From: Haliotis asinina
Taxonomy: Eukaryota > Mollusca > Gastropoda > Lepetellida > Haliotidae
DNA length: 64,000 nt
Assembly: GCF_037392515.1 (NCBI RefSeq)
Contig: NC_090288.1
Location: 54,359,673-54,423,672, forward strand
Direction: 5' to 3'
In this document: piece by piece, positions 46,801 through 56,871 of the stretch
How positions within the stretch are numbered: position 1 is the first letter of the stretch
Layout: each line of letters starts with the position of its first letter
Notes under the pieces: model-generated
Seen by the model: the letters and a program-made list of their open reading frames with translations, nothing else
Database searches by the model: none
Told to the model about the DNA's origin: nothing
Program-made: the position numbers and the translations under genes

Positions 46801-49611
46801 CCTCAGAGCCCGTATTATAGTGAGAATGTGAGACAGTGAGCAATTAATGTCTGATCCACAATTAGCATTATTAAGACAAGGGGTCACAGTCAAGTGGTTC
46901 ATTCAGATTCCTCTCACGAACATGTCACCTTTATTTATCTTTCATGAGGGGGAGATTTCAAAGCCAAGGACAATGTTCGGTGACAGCCTGGTTCATCTTA
47001 CATTAGTCCACAGCACGAAGACATTGTACCAGAAATAGGTCATGAGATGCAATGGGGCTTGCAACGAACGGCTTAGAATTTTGAGTTTTCGCAACTGATC
47101 AGAACACATCCAAAACCAACCTTCACAAACACATATTTGCAGATTTCATAATGCTTTCTTTAGAATAACATATTTTACATCAATCTACGTTGCAGTTGAC
47201 TATATGTCCTCATGCCAGGTACATGAACCGCGAGTCCGTAAGCTGAACTTGAACGGGTCGAGGGTCAAATGGAGGTCGAGTGTTAGCCCTTCGGTGAGAT
47301 TTCAACCGCTGCATTTGTGATAGCTATACCTAAACAACGAGACATATGCGCACGCATTGAAGCTGTGACCTCGAAAATATCACGCGCGTCAATAAGTCAT
47401 ATCTCAAACCTATTGGGCCCGTATCTGAACGAAGTATGACATAATCGTAGCTTCATGGAGAGTAAATGTTGACCTTTGTACCCTGAACATTCAGGTGTTC
47501 AATGAGGTAATGTATATTTATTGTTTCTGTCTCCTTGTCACCGTCATTACTTCTGAATGGGGCTCCATTTGCCTAATTGCATATTCTCTAGACACACTTG
47601 GAGCAGTACAAGCCTTCATTTAAACCTTATTACAAGCCATAGTTAAATATTGCATTTCACCATAGAAATGACATAACTGTGGCCACTCACTAATATCTAA
47701 CACAGATTGTGTTTTACTGCTTTTATTAGTTGTACAGCTTGATTATACAAGTTAAATATCTTTAAGATCATAAATACCATCGTTAGAATTTACAGAATAT
47801 ACATTTTAATCATTTAGCAACAGGCGTCAATTGTGCTGCTGTATCTGCTTGTAACGAAATTCTGAAAACCTATCCAGACAATAAAACGAAATTGAACTAA
47901 TGTTTTTTCCACTATTCATATGGTAAACTTTAGAGCTGTGGCGATATATCGTAGTATCGATAATCGCTATATTTTATCGGACGATAAATATATCGATATT
48001 TTTTCATATCGTAATACCTATCATTAAACTTAAAATTGTTAATTTTCAGTAGAAATTGAAGATTATGTCAAAATTTACACTGTAACTTGACATAAAAATA
48101 TAAACGTTTTTTTAAAGAAATTAACTAAAGATAGCATATCGTGATGTGAATCGTATCGTATCGTTCCAAGATGTCGCGAAACGTATCGTATCGTGATTTT
48201 CCTGAATCGTCACACCTCTACTAAACTTTCAAAAACCTTCAGTCTCACAAAATGTTTAATGTTAGGTGACCATTACGATCGCAGACGAAATGTAGACATT
48301 CCCTTTCAACATGCATATTTCTTGGTATTCGAATGGTGTGTAAGTCTGTAATAGTTATCAAATATGACAATATTAGTTGAATGTCTGCATTTCTCTCCTT
48401 TCTTGAGCATTGAAGTGGACGTTTTAATGGCAGAGTTGTTTCCAAACGGTAAAACCTGTTCACCTGGGGCACTGACCACGTCCACTAATGTCGCTGATGT
48501 CAAGGATAACACCGAATGGAAGCCACTCAACGGGACACTGTTCCCCGAGGCAGTCAGATGTGACATACAGTCTGAATCGTAACTTGCGTAATATATAATT
48601 CCCTTCATGAGTGCTAGACTGAATATGCTTCTGTATGGCGGTTATCTATTACAAATTGGAGATCGAGGTTTCATATAAACTATATAAACAAACGTTCGAC
48701 GAGTAGTGTGAAACAGCATTCACTGTAAACAAAATCCACTGATATGTCCTCGATTTTGACAAGTCTTAAAAAGAGGTATATAAAGGTTGGGCCTAAGTAC
48801 GTGAAGTCATGACAAAACTACAACTATTAATTTATTGGACGTATCACCAAGCAGATTTTCATTACCCTCATAAACGTTACTCTTCTGGGTTGTTGTTGTT
48901 GTTGTTGTTGTAATTGTTGTGTTTTGTATTTTTTACATGTCACATGACTAGAAAGGAGCACGCTGACATGAAAATCGTTCGTTAAGGTCACAAACTCTTT
49001 CCATTTGACCATTCAACAAAAGGCAACAAGTTTGGGTACTGGATCATTTTTCACTAAATCGGTGCATAACAAAATTCGACTTGTGGGTTGAAGTGCGACT
49101 TAATGCAACCTATTGGGCGCCCTTATACTAGAATGGCCTGCACGACTAGCTCCTCGTGTGCAAATCTGCTGTTTTCACATGTAAACGCCACACAATGTAT
49201 ACCGAAGATGAGTAGTGTACATACATCACTGCATACCTATGCAATATATATCCTCACATTTGCGCATGGTTTAATGTATGATTATTGATCATCTAGAAGA
49301 GTCATCATCTAGTGTTCTTATTTCCAGATAAAGCCACAACTAGCGTATGTTAACAATATAAACATGAACGGCTTGTAGCACTCCAGATACAGTAGAGAGC
49401 GTCAGGCAAACCGTGCAGATTGCTAAACAATGTTCGTCAACACTTAGAAGAAATGCAACATTTTCTACTTACAGTCAAGCGCAAACTCCGAATGGTGGCT
49501 GCCGTCAACGGCAATCACAACTACTCGGCTTCCATCGGGGGGACCTGCATGGTCGTGGTCATGAGAGAGGATTTCCTTCTTTATGAAACTTGCAGTAGAC
49601 TTTGCAGCCAT
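37631..49611 (-). CDS. Universal stress protein, USP-3 (complete, 4 exons)
   Basis: This is a complete UspA-family protein of 193 aa, the longest of the three. Exons on the minus strand are 49611-49473, 43110-43018, 38960-38854 and 37873-37631, phases 1, 1 and 0. An N-terminal extension of about 29 residues (MAAKSTASFIKKEILSHDHD onward) precedes strand VVVIAVDGS. The ATP motif is intact at G145, G148, G158 and S159. The C-terminal tail after IPVVICR is histidine-rich (HKHSHEHHANIGHKW). A TATAAAAG at 49831-49824, about 215 bp upstream of the ATG, is a possible core promoter, and ATTAAA at 37342-37337 a possible polyadenylation signal. Introns of 6.4, 4.1 and 1.0 kb are filled with SINE copies. 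The 33-bp satellite begins about 400 bp upstream of the ATG. A slightly longer N-terminus is possible only if a 5' exon is missed; the ATG chosen is the first in frame here. Confidence 0.92.
38582..38750 (+). mobile_element. SINE-A in USP-3 intron 3
   Basis: GGTAGGGTAGTCTAGTGG head, CCTGGTTCGATTCCCC B box, tail ending AACTCACTCACTCAC. Confidence 0.88.
38751..38836 (-). mobile_element. SINE-A head fragment next to USP-3 exon 3
   Basis: GAGAATCGGACCCTG and GTGGGCTACCCCCATCGCC. It ends 18 bp from the exon 3 donor. Confidence 0.7.
38854..38960 (-). CDS. USP-3 exon 3
   Basis: The 107-bp exon has acceptor TCTATCCAG and donor GTATGATG. It encodes the charged helical segment DYKIDTDHIAHHLAKEKAKV through MLTRQ. 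Confidence 0.9.
40024..40262 (+). mobile_element. SINE-B, full length, USP-3 intron 2
   Basis: ACCCGTGAAGGTCCCGGGAT head to GCGGCGTAAAACTAAACTC tail with TCACTCAC. Confidence 0.9.
41168..41380 (-). mobile_element. SINE-B, tail truncated
   Basis: GGACCAGACAATCCAGTGAT and TTAGTCGCCTCTTACGACAA, ending CTATCCTACCCTGGATGT. Confidence 0.85.
41388..41596 (-). mobile_element. SINE-B
   Basis: TTTAACGCCGCAGTCAGCAA tail to CTAACCCGGATGTACAC head. Lies 8 bp from the previous copy in the same orientation. Confidence 0.83.
41690..41868. mobile_element. tRNA-like SINE-C, inverted tails, diverged copy
   Basis: Left CAAATGTAGCACATGTTATA and TGGGATTACACTTGG, right inverse TAATCCCAAACATAAAACAT. Related to 2467-2678. 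Confidence 0.6.
42000..42284 (+). mobile_element. SINE-B, full length
   Basis: ACCCGTGAAGGTCCCGGGGT head to a TCACTCACCCAATCACTCAC tail. It sits just upstream of the long dispersed element at 42331. Confidence 0.9.
42331..42648 (+). mobile_element. Long dispersed element with internal P1 palindrome, copy 1
   Basis: Matches 62788-63105 in inverted orientation over about 318 bp, from CCTTAAGGATATTATCA to GGATGAAACACCT. The P1 palindrome (42465-42562, CTAGATTTTCGAAGCTCTCT and inverse) sits at the same internal place in both. A SINE-B copy lies directly upstream in both. Confidence 0.85.
43018..43110 (-). CDS. USP-3 exon 2
   Basis: The 93-bp exon has acceptor TCTGTTGCAG and donor GTGAGTGA. It encodes YLSNLKKTNDYVVLLTSPEM and onward to ATWTE. 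It joins exon 3 through a split Gly codon. Confidence 0.9.
43189..43287. mobile_element. Palindromic foldback element, family P1
   Basis: GGGCCTAGATTTTCGAAGCT at the left and its diverged inverse at the right, about 100 bp. Unlike the 42.4-kb copy it has no flanking homology, so P1 is a unit of its own. Confidence 0.8.
43346..43497 (-). mobile_element. SINE-A in USP-3 intron 1
   Basis: TAGTTTTACGCTGCTATTAG tail, GGACACCAGAAATGGGCT body, TAACCACTAGGCTGCC head. Confidence 0.82.
43868..44058. mobile_element. Palindromic foldback element, family P3, long loop
   Basis: CTAGCTATTCTCGAACCGTT at the left; CGTTTCAAGAATAGCTAGCC at the right. Related to 30890-31013. Confidence 0.75.
44148..44300 (-). 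mobile_element. SINE-B, diverged
   Basis: ATTTGTCAACCAAGTCAGCA and CCACCCGATTCCGTTACTCG. Confidence 0.75.
44760..45031 (-). mobile_element. SINE-B, full length with 8-bp duplication
   Basis: GTGAGTGAGTGAGTTTAGTT tail to GGGACCTTCACGGGTC head. ACCAGGTT flanks it at 44752-44759 and 45032-45039. One of the best-preserved copies. Confidence 0.92.
45040..46231. other. USP-3 intron 1, unique part
   Basis: No gene. A short stretch at 45905-46080 repeats AATGGGCCA three times with inverted GGCC blocks at its ends, perhaps an old foldback element. Confidence 0.4.
46232..46400 (-). mobile_element. SINE-A in USP-3 intron 1
   Basis: Full length: TTTAGTTTTACGTCGC tail to CCACAAGGCTACTCCACCG head, with GAATCGAACCCGGGTC as inverse B box. 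Confidence 0.87.
46401..47923. other. USP-3 intron 1, nothing recognised
   Basis: Unique AT-rich sequence without coding signature. Confidence 0.5.
47932..48221. mobile_element. hAT-like MITE, 290 bp
   Basis: Ends are inverted: AGAGCTGTGGCGATA at the left, and TCGTCACACCTCTAC at the right. The 8-mer TAAACTTT flanks it at 47924-47931 and 48222-48229, the duplication length of hAT elements. The interior is made of ATCG-rich cryptic palindromes. Located in USP-3 intron 1. Confidence 0.75.
48230..49472. other. USP-3 intron 1, 5' end
   Basis: Open frames on both strands at 48306-48608 have no recognisable domain. The (GTT)n run lies here. Confidence 0.4.
48889..48922. repeat. (GTT)n microsatellite
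   Basis: About 8 GTT units plus an interrupted tail. Confidence 0.9.
49473..49611 (-). CDS. USP-3 exon 1
   Basis: This exon encodes residues 1-46, ending GSRVVVIAVDGSHHSEFALD, plus one base of Phe47. The donor is GTAAGTAG. The SHDHDHAG stretch before the fold is histidine-rich. Confidence 0.9.
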
Positions 49612-49823
49612 CTTTACGCTCCCGTTGTACAATGTCGTCTGCTTCAGCTCTGCAACGCGGTGTGTTCGGTTGGAGTAGTCGGGTTGCGGCTTACAGAACG
49701 CTCAGGTCATTTTCGATTGGATGTGTAAGACATGACGCAGGTGTAACATGTCAGATACACACGAGAGGAATATGACACCACAAGACAGAATGATGTTGAT
49801 GGGACATTAAAGGTTGATGTGAA

Positions 49824-49831
49824 CTTTTATA
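49824..49831 (-). promoter_or_regulatory. Possible TATA box of USP-3
   Basis: TATAAAAG on the minus strand about 215 bp upstream of the USP-3 ATG. Position is compatible with a short 5' UTR. No initiator was identified. Confidence 0.3.
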
Positions 49832-50009
49832 CGGTGTCACTTTACATCCGTGGAAAATAATATTGCATGTTGGTTGTAAATAAAGACGCCAGTTTGGAGA
49901 TATCAACTGAGTCGTCAGTATTGCTTACAGTACAAACACACATACAAAGGAAGATCAGGGTGTGTTTTTTCCAACCTGATAGAAGGATTTTAAATACACC
50001 GCTTACACC

Positions 50010-51180
50010 TTCTTAAGAAACATGGAATATGTAGGTTACACCTTCATATGCAACAAGGAATATGCCGGTTACACCTCCACATGTAATATGGAAAATGTCG
50101 GCTACACCTGCATGTGTAAAATGGAATATGTCGGCTACACCTGCATGTGTAACATGGAATGTGTCGGTTTCACCTTCTTAAGCAGCGCAGAATATGTAGG
50201 TTAACCTCCATATGTTACAATGAATCCAATGTGTCGGTTGCACATTCATAAAAAACACAGAATATATCCTTTACACAAGCATATGCAACAAGGAATATGT
50301 CGGCTACACCTGCATATGCAATAAGGAATATGTCGGTTACACCTACATATGCAACAGTGAATATGTCAGCTACACCGGCATATGCAAAATAGAATGAGTC
50401 GATTACACCGGCATATGCAACAATGAATATGTCAGTTATGTTTTTATATGCAAAACGTACACAGCGGTTACACTTTCATATGCAACACAGAATATATCGG
50501 TTACACCTGCATAAGCACACCGGAATATATCGGCTACATCTCCATGTGCAAAACGGAATATATCAGATACACTTTCATATGCAACACAGAATATATCGGT
50601 TACACCTGCATATGCAACACAGAATATATCGGTTACACCTTCATAGGCAACACAGAATATATCGGTTACACCTTCATAGGCAACACAGAATATATCGGTT
50701 ACACCTTCAGATGCAACACAGAATATATCGGTTACACCTTCATAGGCAACACAGAATATATCGGTTACACCTTCATAGGCAACACAGAATATATCGGTTA
50801 CACCTTCAGATGCAACACAGAATATATCGGTTACACCTGCATAAGCACACCGGAATATATCGGCTACATCTCCATGTGCAAAACGGAATATATCAGATAC
50901 ACTTTCATATGCAACACAGAATATATCGGTTACACCTGCATATGCAACACAGAATATATCGGTTACACCTTCATAGGCAACACAGAATATATCGGTTACA
51001 CCTTCATAGGCAACACAGAATATATCGGTTACACCTTCAGATGCAACACAGAATATATCGGTTACACCTTCATAGGCAACACAGAATATATCGGTTACAC
51101 CTTCATAGGCAACACAGAATATATCGGTTACACCTTCAGATGCAACACAGAATATATCGGTTACACCTGCATATGCAACA
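50010..51180. repeat. 33-bp satellite with 330-bp higher-order unit
   Basis: About 33 units of a 33-bp monomer (AGAATATATCGGTTACACCT plus TCATAGGCAACAC). In the right part a block of 10 monomers is duplicated with 330-bp offset: ATAAGCACACCGGAATATAT occurs at 50510 and again at 50840. The left part (50010-50480) is more diverged. Since 33 is divisible by three, long frames run on both strands (303, 330 and 313 codons); these are repeat artefacts until shown otherwise. It lies about 400 bp upstream of the USP-3 start. Confidence 0.95.
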
Positions 51181-51693
51181 CGCAACATGTCAGCTATGCT
51201 GTGAAGTGCAAACCAAAACAAACACGGACTCAGAATCTTGTAGAAAATATTATAAATCAAACTGTCCGAATTCTCTATTTGCAACATACACGAAAAGTAG
51301 TCCATGCTTTCCCGATAACAATCAGTGTGTGTAAACAACCATACATGGAGTTGTATATGCTTCGTGATAGTAGCCATATTGTGTCAGTAGCGTTTTTGTG
51401 TTTTCATGTTAATCCACGAGTGAAATTAATCCGTTTTTAGTGATATAAACAACAGTAGATGCTGGAAATCGAGAAGGATGTTGGGTGTGAATTTTACTCT
51501 CTTACTTTTAATGGTCCTTTTCAAAGCATCAGTGACTGATGTGAACCTGTTAGTCAGTTGTCACTATCCTCTTTTGTGTCGGTGTAATCCAGACTCGGCC
51601 CCATCGTGATCCTGCAACTATCCCACTTTTAGAAAAAAACACACGTGAAACAACGGTTTTCTTAAAAGACAATACCACTGGAACTTGCTTAGG

Positions 51694-51748
51694 AACATCC
51701 ATCACCGGATTGTCTGGACCGGACTCGATTGCTTACATGCCGTCATCA
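51694..51748 (+). mobile_element. SINE-B fragment
   Basis: ACATCCATCACCGGATTGTC and GGACTCGATTGCTTACA. Confidence 0.65.
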
Positions 51749-51802
51749 AAAAAGACTGGAAAATGGTCGATTTGCAGTATGTATACTCATGAATTACTTG
51801 AT

Positions 51803-52045
51803 GTCATTTTAGAAAGTGGTCAAATGCAACGTATGTCATATTTGGGATTTCACTTTCTCAGTTAGGTACAAATTCTAGTACTTTTTTGGTTGAGTCCCAT
51901 CCGGGATTCGAACCCGCACCCTCAGAGTCAGGCACCTAATCGCCAGCACACAAAGTCAGCCGCCTAGCCCACCGTAGAAGTCGCGGTGGCTGAGCGGGCT
52001 AGGCGGAAGACTTTGCCTCCTGACGACCTACCCTGCTGCTACAGG
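51803..52045 (-). mobile_element. SINE-C: tRNA-Leu-like head plus tail, with a second head in opposite orientation
   Basis: On the minus strand 51971-51820 reads a tRNA-like head (GGTGGGCTAGGCGGCTGAC, then GGGTTCGAATCCCGG as B box) and the same tail as 2467-2678. From 51976 the plus strand starts another head (GCGGTGGCTGAGCGGGCTAG). The tRNA fold is incomplete, so neither is a functional tRNA gene. Confidence 0.65.
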
Positions 52046-52359
52046 AATTCAAATACCCCGTTTAATTGCGTGTAATTGTGAACGTAGCCCTGGTTGAAAA
52101 TGCACTGCTTGGCGACCAAGTGTACATATTTTCAACTATATCATCTAACCGAACACGGCAATTGTACCATTTTTTTCTGTTGCGTTATTTACCAATGCGC
52201 GGGTTGTGCACATCTGTTCTGGAAAGTGAGATCGGTACTCGGAGTATTGTGAATTTGTCCTCATGCATATATTAAACGCCGTTCAAAACTGTACGATGAC
52301 AGAATGAAACACGTATATGTCGGCAATCAACAATGTCGGAAAGTTATTAGAGTGAGTGA

Positions 52360-52500
52360 GGGACTGGACGAGTGAGTGAGTTTGTGAGTGAAAGAGTGGA
52401 TGGGTGAGGGAGGGAAGGGGTGAGTAGTGAGTGTGTAGGGGGAGTGGGGGTGGGGTGTTGTGATTGAGCCTAGTGGATCTGGGAATGAGGGAGTGAGGGA
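52360..52500. repeat. (GAGT)n low-complexity tract
   Basis: Degenerate GAGT/GTGA repeats directly ahead of a minus-strand SINE-A fragment, as expected if the (TCAC)n tail expanded. Confidence 0.75.
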
Positions 52501-52517
52501 CTGGGAAGAAATCATGG

Positions 52518-52600
52518 AGGTGGACACCTCAAACGGGCTTCACACATTGTACCCATATGGGGAATCAAACACGGGTCATCGGCGGGGGTTCGGAGTATGC
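52518..52600 (-). mobile_element. SINE-A fragment
   Basis: GGCTTCACACATTGTACCCA and GGGGAATCAAACACGGGTC; the head is missing or scrambled. Confidence 0.7.
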
Positions 52601-52637
52601 ATCTCGTGGCACGGCGGTGTAGCCCAATAGATTGATG

Positions 52638-52860
52638 TTAGTCCGTTCTGACACTGATCCAGGTCAAAGTCAAGACTTTGGGTACAGACTGCAATCCACG
52701 TGATATTCCCCGGGCCATCACCGCAGCAATTCCACCAGGTTGCACACGAACGATGCCAGCTTTCCCTCTCCTCCGCTCCTCTTTGACATTTGAGAAAGAT
52801 TTCTCTTCTAAACACCTCCGAGACAATGTTCCAATAAAAGAACGCTATGTTCACCGCTGA
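52638..52860. other. Open stretch with weak coding look, unassigned
   Basis: Plus-strand frame 52678-52860 includes TDCNPRDIPRAITAAIPPGC, faintly like the DPxRxPxxIxxAxC segment of IL-17 cytokines, but the second cysteine pair is absent. The minus strand is also open here. Not annotated as a gene. Confidence 0.12.
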
Positions 52861-53283
52861 AACATATGAGTAATTGCTCAAAATATATCAGGGTGAAGCT
52901 GTATTTTATCTTATCTTTATGAAGAAAGATAACAAACGCTTTGTTTCTTCGTTTATAATGTCACTCGCAACATTCCTAAGAGATTACGAGGACCTTTAAA
53001 AAAATCAAGATTACACAAGACAAAATAACTTAAAATTATCAGTCCAGGTACAACAACACGGCATCAATCAGTTCGCCTTTAGCGATGGGGACTTGTTGCT
53101 AGGCACCGGAATACCACTGATCATTAATAGAAAGGAAACGCATATTCTTTTGGAACGTCAGGTACATGCTGAATCTTTAGTCTGTTTGGCAAAAATATTT
53201 GTTGTCAGACTCGTATGAATCGAAAATATATAGGATAGGATCCTTTCATGTAGGAACAAACTTTCATGTACATGTATGTATAC

Positions 53284-53404
53284 TGGACGGGTAGATCGAC
53301 ACTCATGATGTTGATCACTGGATTGTCTGGTCCAGACTCGATTATTTAAAGACCGTCGCCATATAGTTGGAATACTGCTGAGTATGGCGTTAGCAACAAA
53401 CACG
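53284..53404 (+). mobile_element. SINE-B, 3' half
   Basis: GATCACTGGATTGTCTGGTC to GTTGGAATACTGCTGAGTAT. Confidence 0.82.
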
Positions 53405-53857
53405 GACGTCACATTTCGCTGTGTCGGTTTTCCTTGAGTTGTTGAATATAATCTTTGAAACGAAATAAATTTTGGTGACGATTTGCAAAACGTTTGAAAC
53501 AAATTAAATCATCTTACCTGAATCAAATCTGAATGCTTTCATGTGTTATCATGTCGTGAGTCTTTCGCCCAGTCAAACAGCTATATAAAAGAGACGATTT
53601 GATAAACTAGCGACCAAAAGAAACGCCACCAAAAATAAACGACTGTAAATTGTCAAAATAACTCTCAGTCTGTTTCAAAACAGCTAAAAACACATATCTC
53701 GAACACAACATGTCTATTCCCAGTGAACATTTGCACTTGCATTTCTTATTTTGTGAACAAAACAACGAATAAAATGGAAACTGTGTCCTGATAAAATTAG
53801 GGTATAAAAGCTAACCAGGTTTATGCTCTTACGTCATTTTCATCAACTGACAACCAG

Positions 53858-53993
53858 GAATTTAGCAATTTTCCAGCAATATCACAATAACACAAATCAG
53901 CTTCACACACTGTACCCATTTGAGAAATCGAACCCGTATCGTCGGCGTGACAAGCGAACGCTTTAACCACTAGGCCACCCCGCCGCCCCTCAA
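53858..53993 (-). mobile_element. SINE-A, tail truncated
   Basis: TTTTCCAGCAATATCAC to TTAACCACTAGGCCACCCCG, with GAAATCGAACCCGTATC. Confidence 0.82.
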
Positions 53994-54599
53994 ATACAAT
54001 GAACAAATGTATTGGGATTTAGGAAAGGGTGGCCAAGTTGTCCAAGGCGCCGTTATTCACTGTTTCTATATATAACCCATCCCTCGGCGTGCCAGAAGAC
54101 GATGATCGTGGGATAGATTCCAAACCGCCCAGATTGTGTTTCTAAGTTCTACGACACCCATTCCCTACGTGTTGCTTCGAACACAGGAAAATACGTCAAC
54201 TGATGTGCATCAGCGTGGACTCTGTCCAAACAGGCTGTGACACTGTGAAGTAACTGAAATACTGTTCCCCCCACTGGTTCCCTCACGAGCGTTGTTTTTT
54301 TCCCCCAAGAGGTCAGCAGTAAGACCCTTGGTCACTGACACTTGATAGAATGACCTGCTATATTACAGGAATTTATGGCAATGCCTTGACCCCATGAGGC
54401 AAATTGTTTACCTGTTGTTTACTATCTGAAGGTATTTACAACTGTCAAAAGCCACAAAGTAACTTCCATACACTTCCATCGAAAACAGAGGACAATTATC
54501 AAACTATTTCATAAGTAATATTTGTTGAAGAATGGCAGTCACTTATGTTTCCTCTATATGAAGACGACTTGTACGTATTCAAAGAGACACGTCCAACAA

Positions 54600-54700
54600 G
54601 ACCTATATTTTCGAAGTTCTGTTAGCGTTCTCTAGTCGTAAGTTAATATTAATGTATGGAACTTCCGACTAAGAGAACTTAAAAAATCTAGGCCCTGAAG
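54600..54700. mobile_element. Palindromic foldback element, family P1, degenerate
   Basis: CTATATTTTCGAAGTTCTGT at the left and AAAAAATCTAGGCCCTG at the right. Confidence 0.65.
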
Positions 54701-55012
54701 GGCAGTCAGCGATGTTGCATCTATATGAAGACGGCTTGTTAATCATAGAGACACGTCCGACAAGGATAAACTACTCGAGGCCTGTTCTTATCCTCACTGA
54801 GTGATGTATGGTAGTGTAACGCCAGTTTCTTGTTCTGCTTTCATGTATTACATACCTGATACTTTGCTGGTATGAAGTCCATCTGACCTTCTACTGACTC
54901 CATAGAAGCGCAACAGTTGTCTGATTCTATACATCCTAGAAAGACAGGTGTCTTAAAGACGTCATTTGTCTTGTTATATTGTCTTGTGGCAAGAGGTACG
55001 TGCGTGCTTGTC

Positions 55013-55151
<139 letters not shown>

Positions 55152-55171
55152 AAGATAGGCTTTGGTTGGGC

Positions 55172-55318
55172 TGTGTAAATAATCGAGTATGGACCAGACA
55201 ATCCAGTGATCAACATCATTAGCATCGATCTACGCAAATGGGAAGCGATGACATCTGATTCCGTTAGTCGCCTCTTATGATACACAAGGGTTCCTGATGA
55301 CCAATTCTAACCCAGGGA
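55172..55318 (-). mobile_element. SINE-B beside the (TG)n run
   Basis: CTGTGTAAATAATCGAGTAT to GACCAATTCTAACCCAGG; the tail is replaced by the TG repeat. Confidence 0.82.
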
Positions 55319-55947
55319 TTGAAGACAGGCCTCGGTAGTGTGGACCTACTGTACTGAAGACCTATAACCCGGATCCACAAAAGCAGACCCTGGACAATAT
55401 GTATTGGCGGCCAAATTAACCCTAGGTTCATCAGTTCAACGCAAGACGGAACGTAACTTATCCCGGATTACCCAGTGGAAAATAAGCACCCAACTGGAAT
55501 GATCACGGCAGGCACAGAACATTGGGGACATACGACCCCGAAATCATTGGAGGCAGACTTTGAATATTAGGGACCTACTCAAAACGCAATGACATACATA
55601 GGGTAGATGGCAACCTTCCGCACTGGAATCCACGCATAAAGACAAGCAGTTGGTACCAGAGACCATATGAATCTATTAATCCGAGACAAGGTGTACCCTA
55701 GATAACTTGATTGAGCTTTTGACGTGGACATTTCCTCTTGGGATAAACGTATATGTAACAAGCAGCGATTGTTAACAGTCATTGCGACTGACTCAGCTCT
55801 GGTAGTTTTAACTACATCACCAGATGTTGCTGGTGTTCCTGGATTATTCATCTTAAAGAATTAAATTGTATACCTGATTTCCATACGTTCAGTGTCTCCT
55901 GCCTTGTCCTTGTGAAGCTTTCAGATAATAATATTGACTGCTACATG
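55319..55947. other. Unassigned, open on the minus strand
   Basis: A 90-codon frame (55851-55579, MNNPGTPATSGDVV start) without recognisable family. The compositional shift against neighbours (less AT) suggests old element debris. Confidence 0.25.
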
Positions 55948-56112
55948 TGTTATAGTGTGGATTTCATTTTCTCAGTAATGTACCGATTCTGGCACTTTCG
56001 ATAGTTGAGTCCCGGGATTCGAACACAACACTCTCAGAGTTCGGCACCTAATCCCCAGTACACAAGGTCAGCCATGCAGCTCATGCATCTACCGCGGTTT
56101 CCAAAAAATGGA
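55948..56112 (-). mobile_element. SINE-C, diverged copy
   Basis: Tail GTGGATTTCATTTTCTCAGT and B-box-like GGGATTCGAACACAACACTC followed by TCAGCCATGCAG, parallel to 51803-51971. Confidence 0.6.
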
Positions 56113-56325
56113 AGTCGGACACCTGAAAGTATAGACCACACACTTTGTGTACCCATCTAGTAAGTGTAAATAATTATAATGTTGACTGTTTAACTAGAAC
56201 CTGTTACACGTATAAATCTTGTTAAGTTAACAAATCAGTGAAAAAATCAGAGAATTATTACCTCAAGCTGTGTTATCAATGGAGCCGTGACTGCTACGTG
56301 AAGCACGTGTGTTGTCTCCGCCGTG

Positions 56326-56497
56326 TGGTGGTAGGGGTTCGGTGGCCTGGCGGTTAAAGCGTTCACTCGTTATGCCGAAGACCCGGATTCGATTCTCCAC
56401 ATGGTAACATTGTGTGGAGCCCTTTTGTGGTGTCCCCCGCCGTATTCTTGTTGAAATATTGCTAAAAGCGGCTTGAACCTAGACTCACTAACTCAGT
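56326..56497 (+). mobile_element. SINE-A, full length
   Basis: GTTCGGTGGCCTGGCGGTTA head, CCCGGATTCGATTCTCC B box, GTGTCCCCCGCCGTATTC body, GCTAAAAGCGGCTTGAACC tail. Confidence 0.85.
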
Positions 56498-56871
56498 CGG
56501 TTAGTGATGGTCTTTAAAGTATGCCTTTGTCACCTAACAGTTGAATGGGTACCCGGATGTCATGTGATGTGATGTTTCATCTTGTATTATATACACCCCA
56601 GGAAGAAGAGACATTTAGAGCACACTCATCTACTACCGGGATAATATTGCCGCATCTTGCTCTCGCTTCAGGGTATGATTGGTATGATCAGAGCTATCAA
56701 TGTTCTTGTTTAACTGTTTAGATAAATAAAATCAGCATAGAGAATGTTCAATGATATTAATAATTTCAGTAGTTTTATCTAGGAAGACAAGATCAGGTTT
56801 GATGGCTGTATATGGACCAGTTCCAAAGAAGTTTGCAACTGACATTTTTCATGAGTCCCTCCACGTGATCT

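Noticed and set aside
49420-49728. 102-codon plus-strand frame
   Set aside because: Antisense shadow of USP-3 exon 1.
50423-51440. Three overlapping frames of 303-330 codons on both strands
   Set aside because: They come from the 33-bp satellite, whose length is divisible by three; composition is purely periodic and no domain is present.
51976-52045. Possible tRNA-Leu gene
   Set aside because: A-box-like start is present, but no closing acceptor stem or proper T arm; it is a SINE-C head.
52678-52860. IL-17-like exon
   Set aside because: Only a short DPxxIPRxI-like phrase fits; the cysteine pattern and the rest of the domain are absent.
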